Assembly (NCBI RefSeq): GCF_900155965.1
Contig: NZ_FTMG01000004.1
Span: forward strand, 186,001-250,000
Direction of reading: 5' to 3'
DNA: 64,000 nt
From: Mucilaginibacter lappiensis
GTDB taxonomy: Bacteria > Bacteroidota > Bacteroidia > Sphingobacteriales > Sphingobacteriaceae
The notes under the pieces are model-generated. The model was not told where the DNA came from, did not search any database, and saw only the letters and a list, made by a program, of their open reading frames with translations. The position numbers and the translations under genes were made by a program. Below are positions 32,493 to 43,000 of the stretch, in pieces. The stretch's first letter is position 1. Every line of letters starts with the position of its first letter.

Positions 32493-32768
32493 TTATCTAA
32501 TCAGCAACAGGGCGGATATCCCTCCTATCCTTTGACATTATTCATAGGGATAAGCCTCGAATTAAAATGAGAGACTAAATAATGATTTTGGCCTAATTTA
32601 TGATTAAAATCATTTGATTTAAATTAAAACTACCTATTTTTTATTAGTAATTAGGTATAAAACAATATTAAACCCATCATTATGGCCTGTTTTTATTTAA
32701 ATAGGCTAATTTTTCTTTATTTCCATCTTTTTTAACTTAAAACTACACTTAAATTAGTAAAAATTAAC

Positions 32769-32776
32769 TATTTTTG
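32769..32776 (+). promoter_or_regulatory. Candidate -7 promoter element for proB
   Basis: TATTTTTG matches TAnnTTTG exactly, 23 nt upstream of the proB ATG. AGGAA at 32794-32798 is an unusually good ribosome-binding site for this organism. Confidence 0.5.
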
Positions 32777-32799
32777 AATCGAAATATCACCAGTAGGAA

Positions 32800-33879
32800 A
32801 TGGCCTTCAACTATCAACGCATCATTATCAAAATAGGCTCTAACGTTTTTACCCAGGAAAATGGCTTGCCTAACCTGCAGCGTATAGAGCACTTGGTTGA
32901 ACAGATAGCGGCGATCAAAAAACAGGGCAAAGAAGTGATTCTGGTATCATCAGGAGCGGTAGCTTCCGGTCGCAGCCTGATCACTATTTCCGAAAAATAT
33001 GACGCCATCGCCGCGAGGCAGTTACTGGCTTCCATTGGGCAGGTAAAGCTGATCAATACCTACTCCAGTCTTTTTGAACGTTTTGACATTCTTTGCTCGC
33101 AGGTATTGGTCACTAAAGAAGATTTCAGGGATAGGATGCACTACCTGAATATGAAAAATTGTCTGGAATTGTTATTACAACACCAGGTAATACCCGTTGT
33201 AAATGAAAATGACGTGGTATCTGTAACGGAACTTATGTTCACCGATAATGATGAGCTTGCAGGCCTTATTGCCTCTATGCTGAACGCAGAGGCACTTATT
33301 GTGCTAACCAATGTTGATGGTATATACAATGGCAATCCAAGTGCACCGGGATCGGCAGTAATTGAAGAAGTTAACGGTTCTGTGGTTGATTTTGCAGAGT
33401 TTGTTTCCTCAGGCCGATCGCAATTTGGCCGTGGTGGAATGATCACCAAATCAACTATGTCGCAAAAAACAGCACAACTGGGCATTGCGGTGCATATTGC
33501 TAATGGTACCCGTGAAAATATTTTAACTGATGTGTTGGAAAATAAAGTGATACATACCCGCTTTATCCCTACAAAAAAAGCATCAGGCAAAAAGAAATGG
33601 ATAGCTCATTCCGAAAAAGCGGCTACCGGCATTGTGCAGGTTAACGATGGCGCCAGGGTTGCTCTTACATCCAGTAAAGCCACCAGTTTATTGCCGGTAG
33701 GCATTATCAAAATACTAACCGACTTTAAAAAGGGCGATATTATTAAACTGGTTGACGAAAAAAACAAGCAAGTGGGCTTAGGTATAGCCGAATACGGGGC
33801 TGATAGAGCGCGGGAACGTGTTGGGCAGAAAAATCAAAAGCCTTTGGTTCATTATGATTATCTTTATTTACAGGGTTAA
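32800..33879 (+). CDS. proB: Glutamate 5-kinase
   Basis: This enzyme carries out the first step of proline synthesis, phosphorylating the gamma-carboxyl of glutamate with ATP. It has 359 residues. The amino-acid-kinase domain covers about 1-260, with [11 protein letters not shown] at the N-terminus, [13 protein letters not shown] near 47-59 and [18 protein letters not shown] near 147-164. The region [12 protein letters not shown] near 204 binds substrate. A C-terminal PUA domain (residues 275-355) is present, as in E. coli ProB. Proline feedback probably acts at the kinase domain. proA follows after 5 bp, forming a classical proBA operon. Confidence 0.96.
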   Translation: MAFNYQRIIIKIGSNVFTQENGLPNLQRIEHLVEQIAAIKKQGKEVILVSSGAVASGRSLITISEKYDAIAARQLLASIGQVKLINTYSSLFERFDILCSQVLVTKEDFRDRMHYLNMKNCLELLLQHQVIPVVNENDVVSVTELMFTDNDELAGLIASMLNAEALIVLTNVDGIYNGNPSAPGSAVIEEVNGSVVDFAEFVSSGRSQFGRGGMITKSTMSQKTAQLGIAVHIANGTRENILTDVLENKVIHTRFIPTKKASGKKKWIAHSEKAATGIVQVNDGARVALTSSKATSLLPVGIIKILTDFKKGDIIKLVDEKNKQVGLGIAEYGADRARERVGQKNQKPLVHYDYLYLQG

Positions 33880-33884
33880 CAGCA

Positions 33885-35132
33885 ATGGAATACGATAGCT
33901 ATTTTAAAAAGGCGCTTATTGCAGGCAGAAAGCCTACCCTTGCTCCTGCCCTGATTAACCAGGTACTGCAAGATGTGGCATCCGAAACTATTGCCCAAAC
34001 GGAGTACCTATTAGCAGAAAACCAGAAAGATCTGGACCGTATGGAAAGCACCGATCCTAAATATGACCGGTTGAAACTTACCACCGCCCGAATTGAAGCT
34101 ATAGCCGGCGATATGGTTAATGTAGCACTGCTGGATAGCCCGCTGGGTAAGCAGCTTTCCAAAACTAATATGCCTAATGGTTTGTCCATCACAAAGATTA
34201 GAGTTCCATTAGGAGTTGTTGGGGTTATTTATGAAGCCCGGCCTAATGTTACGTTTGATGTATTTGCGCTTTGCTTTAAAACAGGAAACATCAGCATATT
34301 AAAAGGAGGCAGCGATGCCAAGTTTTCTAACCAGGCAATTATCTCTGTTATATATAAAGTATTGAGTAAACATCAGTTGGATACTGATATTGTGACCTTA
34401 TTGCCAGCTGATCGTGAAGCTACCGCAGCCTTACTAAATGCAGTTGGTTTTGTAGATGTGCTGATACCAAGAGGAAGCCAGTCGTTAATTAATTTTGTAA
34501 GGGACAATAGTAAAGTACCTGTAATTGAGACCGGGGCTGGCATTGTTCATACTTATTTTGATGAATCGGGCGACCTGGAGAAAGGTGCAGAAATTATAGC
34601 CAATGCTAAAACACGCCGTGTAAGCGTATGTAACGCGCTCGATTGTTTAATTGTCCACACATCGCGTATTGCTGATCTACCGAGGCTTACCCATATTTTA
34701 AAACAAAAGCGGGTAGAGCTATTTGCCGACGAAACTGCCTACGTGGCATTAAAAGGCAACTACCCTGATGATCTGCTAAATAAAGCAACTCCGGAGCATT
34801 TCGGTACCGAATTTTTATCTATGAAAATGGCTATTAAAACTGTAGTCGATTTTAAACAGGCACTTGAACATATTGCGTTAAACGGTTCAAAACATAGTGA
34901 GGCCATTATTAGCGAGGATGCAGAACATATAGCTACATTTTTAAATAATGTAGATGCTGCTGCGGTTTACGCTAATGTTTCAACTGCATTTACTGATGGT
35001 GCCCAGTTCGGTCTCGGTGCCGAAATTGGTATCAGTACACAAAAACTCCACGCCCGTGGGCCAATGGGGCTTGATGAATTAACCAGTTATAAATGGTTAG
35101 TCAAAGGCGATGGTCAAACCCGAAATCCATAA
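33885..35132 (+). CDS. proA: Gamma-glutamyl phosphate reductase
   Basis: This is the second enzyme of proline synthesis, reducing glutamyl-5-phosphate with NADPH to glutamate semialdehyde. It has 415 residues of the aldehyde-dehydrogenase-like fold. Signatures are [20 protein letters not shown] near 107-126, [12 protein letters not shown] near 138, the catalytic-Cys region [16 protein letters not shown] near 244-259 and [18 protein letters not shown] near 382. The length is normal. It starts 5 bp after proB. proC is not in the window. Confidence 0.96.
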   Translation: MEYDSYFKKALIAGRKPTLAPALINQVLQDVASETIAQTEYLLAENQKDLDRMESTDPKYDRLKLTTARIEAIAGDMVNVALLDSPLGKQLSKTNMPNGLSITKIRVPLGVVGVIYEARPNVTFDVFALCFKTGNISILKGGSDAKFSNQAIISVIYKVLSKHQLDTDIVTLLPADREATAALLNAVGFVDVLIPRGSQSLINFVRDNSKVPVIETGAGIVHTYFDESGDLEKGAEIIANAKTRRVSVCNALDCLIVHTSRIADLPRLTHILKQKRVELFADETAYVALKGNYPDDLLNKATPEHFGTEFLSMKMAIKTVVDFKQALEHIALNGSKHSEAIISEDAEHIATFLNNVDAAAVYANVSTAFTDGAQFGLGAEIGISTQKLHARGPMGLDELTSYKWLVKGDGQTRNP

Positions 35133-35166
35133 TTATAAACCTATACCTATACTTTGTTGCAAAAAA

Positions 35167-35188
35167 AAGGTGCTCGAAAGAGCACCTT
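35167..35188. terminator. GAAA-tetraloop terminator shared by proA and the small membrane-protein gene
   Basis: The 9-bp stem AAGGTGCTC / GAGCACCTT has a GAAA loop. On the minus strand it is followed by an 8-T run (a strong intrinsic terminator). On the plus strand it is followed by AAATTTTTCC, which is weaker but plausible. Confidence 0.85.
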
Positions 35189-35218
35189 AAATTTTTCCTC
35201 ACTGTTCGGTCTGTGTAG

Positions 35219-35311
35219 TTATTTAATCAGGTAGTTTGCTATAGCAACAAAACAAATAATCACTAAAATTACTCCTTGCAGTTTTTGCTCTAATGTTAGC
35301 TGGCTTATCAT
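35219..35311 (-). CDS. Small membrane protein, 30 residues, with own promoter and terminator
   Basis: The start is ATG at 35311 and the stop TAA at 35219-35221. The protein begins MISQLTLEQKLQG and continues with one hydrophobic segment of about 17 residues (GVILVIICFVAIANYLI) ending in Lys, a typical single-pass micropeptide. It is too short for usual gene-calling. Upstream is a very good promoter: TTG, 19-nt spacer, TAAATTTG. Downstream is a GAAA-tetraloop terminator with 8 T at 35161-35188. The full transcription unit is about 170 nt. No function can be suggested; small proteins of this kind often bind and tune larger membrane complexes. Confidence 0.55.
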   Translation of the reverse strand: MISQLTLEQKLQGVILVIICFVAIANYLIK

Positions 35312-35332
35312 TTTAAATTAATTAGGGTATAG

Positions 35333-35362
35333 CAAATTTAAAATGTAAACATGATGTTACAA
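35333..35362 (-). promoter_or_regulatory. Promoter of the 30-residue membrane protein gene
   Basis: On the minus strand, TTG (35362-35360), a 19-nt spacer and TAAATTTG (35340-35333) match both halves of the Bacteroidota consensus with ideal spacing. The start codon lies 21 nt further on. Confidence 0.65.
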
Positions 35363-35808
35363 TAGTGCAACGCACTTTTGCATTTTTTTTAACAAAAAAC
35401 TTACATGTTTTTTACAATGGTCAGCCGTACATTTATTCATTAAAATAATTGCAAAAAAATGCTTGCCCTATTAAAATTCGTTTAGGGACTAAACATCGCT
35501 AGAATGTTAAATTTTATGCCTCATGATTAATTTATCTGCATTTTTTAGCTAGTTTTCGAACTATGTATTTTTTTACGTTTATAACGTACAGGAATATTAA
35601 AGAGTAAATTAGCTGTAAATATTCTTTAAATAACAAGTTTTTAACTTGATTAATATAATAATCTTAAATAAAGTGAAGCTTTATGTGATTGATTTAAGTA
35701 TTTGATTATTAATATTAATTAACCAATGATTAATTTCTGGATTTTGTACTACCTTTCCATTTTACCCTCGGCTGACCTAATAACATATCAACATCAAAAT
35801 CAAAAAGG
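35363..35808. other. AT-rich intergenic region with no recognised gene
   Basis: I found no supported coding frame, RNA gene or strong hairpin here. It separates the small membrane-protein gene from mnmA and includes long A/T tracts. Confidence 0.6.
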
Positions 35809-35816
35809 TATCTTTG
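35809..35816 (+). promoter_or_regulatory. Candidate -7 promoter element for mnmA
   Basis: TATCTTTG followed by C matches the consensus exactly and ends 7 nt before the ATG at 35824, implying a very short leader or none. Confidence 0.5.
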
Positions 35817-35823
35817 CCAGATT

Positions 35824-36912
35824 ATGAGTAAGCACGGTAGGATCTTAGTGGCAATGAGTGGTGGTGTTGATAGTTCGGTAGCAGCAGTAATGTTGCATGA
35901 GCAGGGCTATGAAGTTATTGGTCTTACCATGAAAACCTGGGACTATGCCTCATCTGGTGGTAGTTCAAAAGAAACAGGATGCTGTAGTCTGGATAGTATC
36001 AATGACGCCCGTGCTTTAGCGGTAGGCTACGGTTTTCCACATTATATATTAGATATCAGGAACGAATTTGGCGATTTTGTGATCGATAATTTTGTGGATG
36101 AATACCTGGCAGGCCGTACCCCTAATCCATGTGTGTTATGCAACACGCATATTAAATGGGATGCTCTTTTAAAGCGTGCTGATAAACTCGACTGTGAATT
36201 TATTGCTACAGGACATTACGCTAATATTCGCTTACAGGATAACGGGCGTTATGTGATATCAAAGGGTAAAGACGAAAACAAAGATCAATCGTATGTATTA
36301 TGGGGGGTATCTCAGCAAAATCTTGCCCGCACAAAATTTCCTTTAGGTAGTTTCTCTAAACCCGAGATCAGGCAAATGGCTATGGATATGGGGCAGATGG
36401 AACTTGCCAGTAAAAGCGAAAGCTATGAAATATGCTTTGTGCCTGATAACGACTATAGAGCCTTTTTAAGGCACAAAGTTGAAGACCTGGACGATCGTAT
36501 AGGCCCGGGTAACTTTACGCTTACCAACGGTAGTATAGTGGGCAAACACCAAGGGTATCCGTTTTACACCATAGGGCAGCGTAAGGGATTGGGTATAGCG
36601 TTGGGTCATCCTATGTTTGTTACGGCTATAGATCCGCACACCAATACCGTTGTTTTGGGGACAGCTGATGAGCTGGAACGTAAACAAGCCTGGGTTAAAA
36701 ACCTTAACCTGGTTAAATATGCCAATATTAACGAGCCTATAGAAGCTATTACTAAAATACGCTACAAAGATGCCGGTACGCAAAGCAGCATTGTACAAAT
36801 GGGCGAACATATGAAAGTTGATTTTCATCACAATGTTTCAGGTATAGCACCCGGCCAGTCGGCTGTATTTTATGAAGGGAATGACCTACTGGGTGGCGGT
36901 TTCTTAATGTAG
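35824..36912 (+). CDS. mnmA: tRNA-specific 2-thiouridylase MnmA
   Basis: This enzyme adds sulfur to U34 of tRNA-Lys, -Glu and -Gln, taking it from a persulfide relay that starts at cysteine desulfurase. It has 362 residues. The PP-loop motif SGGVDSS sits at 12-18. The catalytic cysteine pair is C106 (NPCVLCN) and C204 (YEICFVPD), which form the conserved persulfide/disulfide system of the family. The mid-domain KDENKDQSYVLWGV and the C-terminal beta-barrel GQSAVFYEGNDLLGGGFL are intact. It is transcribed alone. Its sulfur use links it loosely to the cysteine genes upstream, but it is separate from that cluster. Confidence 0.96.
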   Translation: MSKHGRILVAMSGGVDSSVAAVMLHEQGYEVIGLTMKTWDYASSGGSSKETGCCSLDSINDARALAVGYGFPHYILDIRNEFGDFVIDNFVDEYLAGRTPNPCVLCNTHIKWDALLKRADKLDCEFIATGHYANIRLQDNGRYVISKGKDENKDQSYVLWGVSQQNLARTKFPLGSFSKPEIRQMAMDMGQMELASKSESYEICFVPDNDYRAFLRHKVEDLDDRIGPGNFTLTNGSIVGKHQGYPFYTIGQRKGLGIALGHPMFVTAIDPHTNTVVLGTADELERKQAWVKNLNLVKYANINEPIEAITKIRYKDAGTQSSIVQMGEHMKVDFHHNVSGIAPGQSAVFYEGNDLLGGGFLM

Positions 36913-37109
36913 CCTCTCTCCTGTTATGTGCCAACGATAAGCTGTTACTCTGTGATTTTCATTATCAAAGCATCGTAAGACGTTGCTTTAATAATAATCC
37001 TGCATTCCAACTATTTATCAGTTTAGCCGTAAAAGCTTCGGGGCTTTTCCGAAAACAAATTTGCGTTTCACTTTCTTTATGTTTTATTTGCAAAAAAATA
37101 ACTGCTTAA

Positions 37110-39500
37110 ATGGCCAAAAACTTACTCATAGTTGAATCTCCGGCGAAAGCCAAAACCATCGAAGGATATCTTGGGAAAGACTTTACGGTTAAATCAAGTT
37201 ACGGTCATATCCGTGATCTGGTGAAATCTGAAGATGCAATAGATACAGCTAATAATTTCACACAGAAATATGAAGTGCCAGCCGATAAAAAGCAAGTTGT
37301 TAGTGAATTAAAGAAATTAGCAAAAGAAGCCGAAATGGTTTGGCTCGCATCGGACGAGGACCGCGAAGGAGAAGCCATATCCTGGCATTTATTTGAAACA
37401 CTGGGTTTAAAAGATGCCACTACCAAACGCATTGTTTTTCATGAGATAACCAAGCCTGCTATTCTAAAGGCGATTGATACACCTCGTAAAATTGACTATA
37501 ACCTGGTTAATGCACAACAGGCCCGTCGTGTATTGGATAGATTGGTGGGTTTTGAACTCTCTCCTGTTCTATGGAAAAAAGTAAAGCCATCTTTATCTGC
37601 CGGTCGGGTTCAATCAGTAGCTGTAAGGCTGATTGTTGATCGCGAAAGAGAGATCAACAAATTTAAATCGGAAGCGGCTTTTAAAATAGTAGCCATATTT
37701 GGTAAAGGTAAAGAGGCATTCAAAGCCGAGCTCGCTGAGCGTTTTAGCAAACAGGAAGATGCCGAAAAGTTCCTGAGCGATTGTATCGGGGCCGATTTCG
37801 ATATCCGATCATTAGAAACAAAACCTGCAAAACGCTCTCCTGCAGCTCCCTTTACAACATCTACATTACAACAGGAGGCCAGCAGAAAATTGGGTTATTC
37901 GGTGGCCCGCACCATGCAGGTTGCGCAAAAGCTATATGAATCTGGTAATATTACCTATATGCGTACAGACTCGGTTAACTTGTCAGAAACTGCGTTGAAT
38001 GCCGCGCAGCAAGAGATTGTTTCAGCCTACGGCGAAAAATATCACCAGCACCGTAAATATAAAACCAAAAATGCCAGTGCCCAGGAAGCACACGAGGCAA
38101 TAAGGCCAACTTATTTTAATAATCATACCATTGATGGCGATTCTTCAGAAAAACGCTTGTACGAACTAATCTGGAAACGCGCTATCGCTTCGCAGATGAG
38201 TGAAGCTCAGTTTGAAAAAACAACTGCGAAGATCAGCATCTCCAGCCGTAGAGAGGAGCTGACTGCTAATGGTGAAGTAATGAAGTTTGACGGTTTCCTG
38301 AAGGTGTACCTGGAATCTGCCGACGATGAGGAAGAAGATACGCAACAGGATGGTGAAAACGCTATGTTGCCTCCTTTAACAAAAGGTCAACGCCTGGCAT
38401 TGCAGGAAATGTCGGCAACCGAACGCTTCTCACGCCCGCCTGCACGTTATACGGAGGCCAGTTTGGTTAAAAAACTAGAAGAGTTAGGTATTGGCCGACC
38501 ATCGACTTACGCCCCTACCATTTCAACCATACAAAACCGTGGTTATGTGGTTAAGGAAGAGCGTGAAGGGAAAATACGTAACTTCAGGGTATTGACTTTA
38601 AAAGGAGATGCTATTGTTAAGGAAAACAAGACCGAAAATACTGGTGCTGAACGGGGAAAACTATTCCCTACGGATATTGGCGCGGTAGTTAATGATTTCC
38701 TGGTACAATATTTTAATGATATCGTTGATTTTCATTTTACAGCAAGCGTAGAAAAGCAATTTGACGAAATAGCACAGGGTTTAAAAGAATGGACAGCGAT
38801 GCTTCATGATTTTTACAACCCTTTCCATAAAGAAGTTCAAAGCACTATAGAAACGGCTGATAAAGCTACAGGTGAGCGCGAATTAGGAGCGCATCCGGAA
38901 AATGGTAAAAAAATATCGGTACGTATTGGTCGTTATGGCCCATTTGTACAGGTAGGTGATAGCGCTACAGAAGAAAACGACGAAAAGCCACTTTACGCGA
39001 GTTTAAGAAATGGCCAGAGCATAGAAACCATCAGTTTGGAAGAAGCTTTAGAGCTTTTTAAATTACCAAAGGTTGTTGGTGAGTACGAAGGCAAAGTAAT
39101 GAAGGTGGCTATTGGCCGTTTCGGACCTTATATCAGTCATAACAGCGCGTTTGTTTCCTTACCAAAAGAAATTGATCCACTGGATGTAACTGAAGAACAG
39201 GCAATCGAGCTGATCAATGCTAAACGTAAAAAAGACGCCGAGAAATTAATCAAATCTTTTGACGAAGACCCTGAGGTTAAAGTGCTGAACGGTCGTTGGG
39301 GGCCCTATATTGAATTTGGTAAGCTAAATGTGAAGATCCCTAAAGATAAAGATCCTTTGACCCTTACTTACCAAGAGTGCAAGGCACTGGCTGACGCTAT
39401 GCCAAAGGATGCTAAAAAAGGGCGTTTTGGTAAAGCTGCCTCAGCAAAACCTGCAGCTAAAGCGCCGGCAAAGAAAAAAGCTGCAGCAAAGAAGAAATGA
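37110..39500 (+). CDS. topA: DNA topoisomerase I (type IA)
   Basis: This enzyme relaxes negative supercoils by a covalent 5'-phosphotyrosine link. It has 796 residues. The Toprim domain is N-terminal (LLIVESPAKAKTIEGYLG, then ASDEDREGEAISWH). Catalytic Tyr283 lies in ITYMRTDSVNLSE, and RPSTYAPTISTIQNRGYV is near 464. The C-terminal region has three Gly-Arg-x-Gly-Pro-type repeats (RYGPFVQVG, RFGPYISH, RWGPYIEFG) in place of the zinc ribbons of E. coli TopA. It ends in a Lys/Ala/Pro-rich basic tail (about residues 770-796) reminiscent of histone tails that would bind DNA. Such tails are common in Bacteroidota TopA. The gene ends just before a family 1 palindrome. Confidence 0.96.
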   Translation: MAKNLLIVESPAKAKTIEGYLGKDFTVKSSYGHIRDLVKSEDAIDTANNFTQKYEVPADKKQVVSELKKLAKEAEMVWLASDEDREGEAISWHLFETLGLKDATTKRIVFHEITKPAILKAIDTPRKIDYNLVNAQQARRVLDRLVGFELSPVLWKKVKPSLSAGRVQSVAVRLIVDREREINKFKSEAAFKIVAIFGKGKEAFKAELAERFSKQEDAEKFLSDCIGADFDIRSLETKPAKRSPAAPFTTSTLQQEASRKLGYSVARTMQVAQKLYESGNITYMRTDSVNLSETALNAAQQEIVSAYGEKYHQHRKYKTKNASAQEAHEAIRPTYFNNHTIDGDSSEKRLYELIWKRAIASQMSEAQFEKTTAKISISSRREELTANGEVMKFDGFLKVYLESADDEEEDTQQDGENAMLPPLTKGQRLALQEMSATERFSRPPARYTEASLVKKLEELGIGRPSTYAPTISTIQNRGYVVKEEREGKIRNFRVLTLKGDAIVKENKTENTGAERGKLFPTDIGAVVNDFLVQYFNDIVDFHFTASVEKQFDEIAQGLKEWTAMLHDFYNPFHKEVQSTIETADKATGERELGAHPENGKKISVRIGRYGPFVQVGDSATEENDEKPLYASLRNGQSIETISLEEALELFKLPKVVGEYEGKVMKVAIGRFGPYISHNSAFVSLPKEIDPLDVTEEQAIELINAKRKKDAEKLIKSFDEDPEVKVLNGRWGPYIEFGKLNVKIPKDKDPLTLTYQECKALADAMPKDAKKGRFGKAASAKPAAKAPAKKKAAAKKK

Positions 39501-39506
39501 TTTTTA

Positions 39507-39583
39507 GTGAATGGTTTATTAGGTTGATTAAGTGAATAGTTGTTCTATCATTTATTTAACTTTTCTCCTAATAGACCACTCAC
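39507..39583. repeat. Inverted repeat of palindrome family 1
   Basis: The arms GTGAATGGTTTATTAGG (39507-39523) and CCTAATAGACCACTCAC (39567-39583) pair throughout if G-U pairs are allowed. Inside is GTTGATTAAGTGAATAGTTG, closely like the copy at 1557. It lies between topA and the gene at 39599. Confidence 0.65.
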
Positions 39584-39598
39584 CTAATCAACTAAAAC

Positions 39599-40003
39599 AT
39601 GATAAAAGACCTTCCCGAAAATAACGTACAGGATATTGCAATAGCAGTTGCATTAGAGGGTGAAAATATAGAAACCAAGATTTGGTATGTATACCTCATC
39701 AACCTAAAAAATGAACCTATAGAAAATGTACTGGTTACCTCCAAAGGTTATGGTGAAAAAGACGGTGTACAGGTAAAAACCTCAACGCTTAGACATATGT
39801 TTCCCGAAGTTTCCGGGCAGGCATTTAAGCTTATTGAGCCTATTGATGAGCAAACATTCGGCCTTAATAACGAATATTGGCTTAGTTATTATATTGGCAA
39901 GAACATCTACGATAAAAAGTTCATTTTTTTGCCTGAAAGCATCGTTGAAATGAATTTTATCAAGCTGCCTGTTTTGAATAAACCAGGCGTTATGATACTA
40001 TAA
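39599..40003 (+). CDS. Conserved hypothetical protein
   Basis: This is a 134-residue soluble protein without signal peptide or membrane segment. It has alternating beta strands (IAIAVALEGENIETKIWYVY, IENVLVTSKGYGEKDG) and a helical middle (TLRHMFPEVSGQAFKLIEPI), ending KLPVLNKPGVMIL. I recognise no domain and do not assign a function. It lies between topA and a large alpha-2-macroglobulin gene, all on the plus strand, separated from the latter by 79 bp. Good codon use and a full frame argue that it is real. Confidence 0.7.
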   Translation: MIKDLPENNVQDIAIAVALEGENIETKIWYVYLINLKNEPIENVLVTSKGYGEKDGVQVKTSTLRHMFPEVSGQAFKLIEPIDEQTFGLNNEYWLSYYIGKNIYDKKFIFLPESIVEMNFIKLPVLNKPGVMIL

Positions 40004-40082
40004 TTTCATAAAATAAGTTTCCGTTTAAATTATTTATTCTCATAAATTTTATAATTTACATGATTATAAATAAACCTATTCT

Positions 40083-43000
40083 ATGGAGAACGGATATACC
40101 AGATTCCGCAGACGCAAAAGCATTATTACTATAGGCGCGTCACTTGCGCTCATCTTATTAGTTGTTTACATTATTGCCAATGGCCGTAAAAAAGCGGTAG
40201 TCGATCCGGCCTTTAGTAAGTATATTGAATCCTATACCACTGGGGTTATCTCCAAAGAAAGTACCATTCGCATACGTCTGGCCGGGCAGGTACAGGTTAC
40301 TCACCAGCAAAACGAACAGCTTAGTGATGACCTTTTTGATTTTTCTCCATTAGTAAAAGGTAAAGCCTATTGGGTTGACACGCGGACCATTGAATTTAAG
40401 CCCACAGGCAAACTTGATCCCGAAAAAAACTACACGGTAGATTTTGACTTGAGTAAACTGATTGAGGTGCCGCATAAATTTGATCATTTTAAGTTCGGCT
40501 TCCAGGTAGTAAAGCCCGATTTTAATGTAAACTTTGATGGTTTAACAACCGCTACAAATACATCCGTTGATGAAATGAAATTGGGTGGAACTATCCAGAC
40601 TGCCGATACGGAAGATCCATCACTTGTTGAAAAACTATTAACTGTTAATTACGAGTTCCCCGTGAAAATTAGCTGGGAGCATAATACCGGAACCAAGGCA
40701 CATCATTTTAAAATAACGGGGCTAAAAAGACAATCGAACAAGGTAACCCCGGTTACTATTAACTGGGATGGTAATAGCCTGAACGTTGATAAAAAAGGCA
40801 GCCAACATTTTGATGTACCTGCTATAGGCGATTTTAGGGTATTGAATATACGTGCCGTGCAGGATAATGATCAATATGTATTAGTTCAGTTTTCTGATAA
40901 TATACTGGTTGGACAGGAACTGAATGGCCTTATAGGCATCAATAACATTACCGACCCTGCCTACACCATTGATGGTAGTACGGTGAAAGTTTATTCGCCC
41001 GAGAGCCTTCAAGGCAATTACAGCGTATTTGTAAATGAGGGGGTTGAAAATATATCGCACAAAAAAATCACCAAAACTTATACCGCCAGTGTCTTTTTTG
41101 AGAACCGGCTGCCAGCTGTAACCATACCTGGCAAAGGCGTTATCCTCCCCGACTCCGGTAAATTGATGATGCCTTTTGAAGCAGTGAATTTGAATGCTGT
41201 TGATGTAAGTATCATTAAGATATATGAAAGCAATGTACCACAGTATTTTCAGAGCAACGGTTTTGATGGTGGGCAGGAATTACGCCAGGTTGGTAAACCA
41301 GTAGTTCAAAAAACCATTAGGCTTGATAATGATAAAAGCCTAAACCTGAACAAAAAGAATCGTTTTATGCTCGATCTGGATCAGATGATCCGCACAGAAC
41401 CTGGGGCGATATACCGTGTCGTGATTGGTTTCCGGAAAGAATACTCCCTGTATAATTGTAGTGTTGCCGGAGCTGGTGTAAAAAGCAGTAATAGCAATGG
41501 AGATGATGAAGGATATGATGGAGGGGAATATTATAACGATAACAGCAAGGTAAATGATGAGGATGATGATTTTTGGTCGCGTTATGATAATTTTTACCCT
41601 GAAGGCTATAATTGGCAGGACAGAAATAACGCCTGTACCCCATCCTACTTTACCAAACAGCGCTGGGCAACACGCAACATTATAGCTTCCAACATTGGTC
41701 TTATTGCTAAGCGTGGTACCAACAATAGCATGTTGGTGGCCGTTACTGATATTTTAAGCGCTCAACCCATGGATGGTGTCGATCTGGAGTTATTAGATTA
41801 TCAGAAACAGGTAATTTACAAAACCACATCCGGTGAAGATGGTATCGTGAAGTTTGATCTTAAACGCAAACCTTATCTACTGGTTGCCAAAAAAGGAGCT
41901 CAGCGTGGTTACTTGAAATTGGATGATGGAAGCTCTCTGCCCCTTACCCGTTTTAATGTAGGCGGCGAAGAAGTGCAGAGCGGTCTTAAAGGTTTTATTT
42001 ATGGCGAACGTGGCGTATGGCGCCCGGGCGATTCCATATACGTATCCTTCATATTAGAAGATAAATTAAAAACACTTCCGGCAGATCATCCCGTTCAGTT
42101 TGAGTTATATGACCCGAATGGTAAGTTATACAGGCGTATAAGCAAAACAACGGCTTTGGATGGCTTTTATAGCTTCCATACTGCTACGGAAACCTCATCA
42201 CCTACCGGTAACTGGACAGCTAAAGTAAAAGTTGGCGGAGCTTCGTTTGAAAAAAAGATCAAGGTAGAGACCATTATGCCTAACCGCATGAAGCTGAACC
42301 TTTCGTTTGGCGGTGCTGCGGAGTTAACTAAAGGCAATAACGCCAATGGCAAGCTGAGCGCGCAATGGTTATTTGGAGGTGCCGCGCAAAACCTCAAAGC
42401 TAAGGTCGATGCGTTTTTAACCCCCCAAACTACAAGCTTCAAAAAATATGAGGATTATGTCTTTGACGATCCTACATTGGCCTTTAATACACAAACTCAA
42501 ACCGTGTTTGATGGTAAGCTCAGTGCCAATGGCGTGGCGGATGTGGATGCCAACATCAATGTAGAAAAACAAGCGCCTGGACAGTTACGGGCTAATTTCC
42601 TGGTTAAGGTATTTGAACCCGGTGGTAATTTTAGCATACAACAAACTACATTGCCTTATAATGTGTATCCAGGCTATGTCGGTATTAAAACGCCGCAAGG
42701 CAGCGAGCTTTCGGGCATGTTAGTTACCGATCAGGATCATCAGGTTGATATCGCCGATGTAGATGTACATGGTAATACGCTGATTGGCACCCGTACCGTT
42801 CAGTTGGAGCTTTACAAAGTACAATGGCGCTGGTGGTGGGATCAAACCAGCAATGAAACAAGCAATTTTACGCAGGATAAGTACAATAAGCTTATTAAAG
42901 CGGCTACCGTACAAGTTACTAACGGGCATGGTAAATGGACATTACGCGTACCTAAAGCCGATTGGGGACGATACCTGATCAAGGTGAAAGACGAACAAAC

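Larger units (their letters stand above)
32112..32799. other. Long intergenic region between the divergent receptor and proB genes
   Basis: No protein-coding frame is recognised here. The region is AT-rich. It contains the receptor promoter (32122-32151), a plus-strand promoter-like box with a hairpin (32203-32257), phased GTTAAA repeats (32363-32492), a small palindrome-like patch around 32510-32560, and a -7 box for proB at 32769-32776. Confidence 0.6.

Noticed and set aside
35239..35244. Further CTATAG site near 35240
   Set aside because: It lies within codons of the small membrane-protein frame and is not near a promoter; a six-base palindrome is expected by chance in AT-rich DNA.
36967..37048. 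Two weak hairpins between mnmA and topA
   Set aside because: Stems are short with wobble pairs and lack T-runs, so I do not call terminators, although one may end mnmA.
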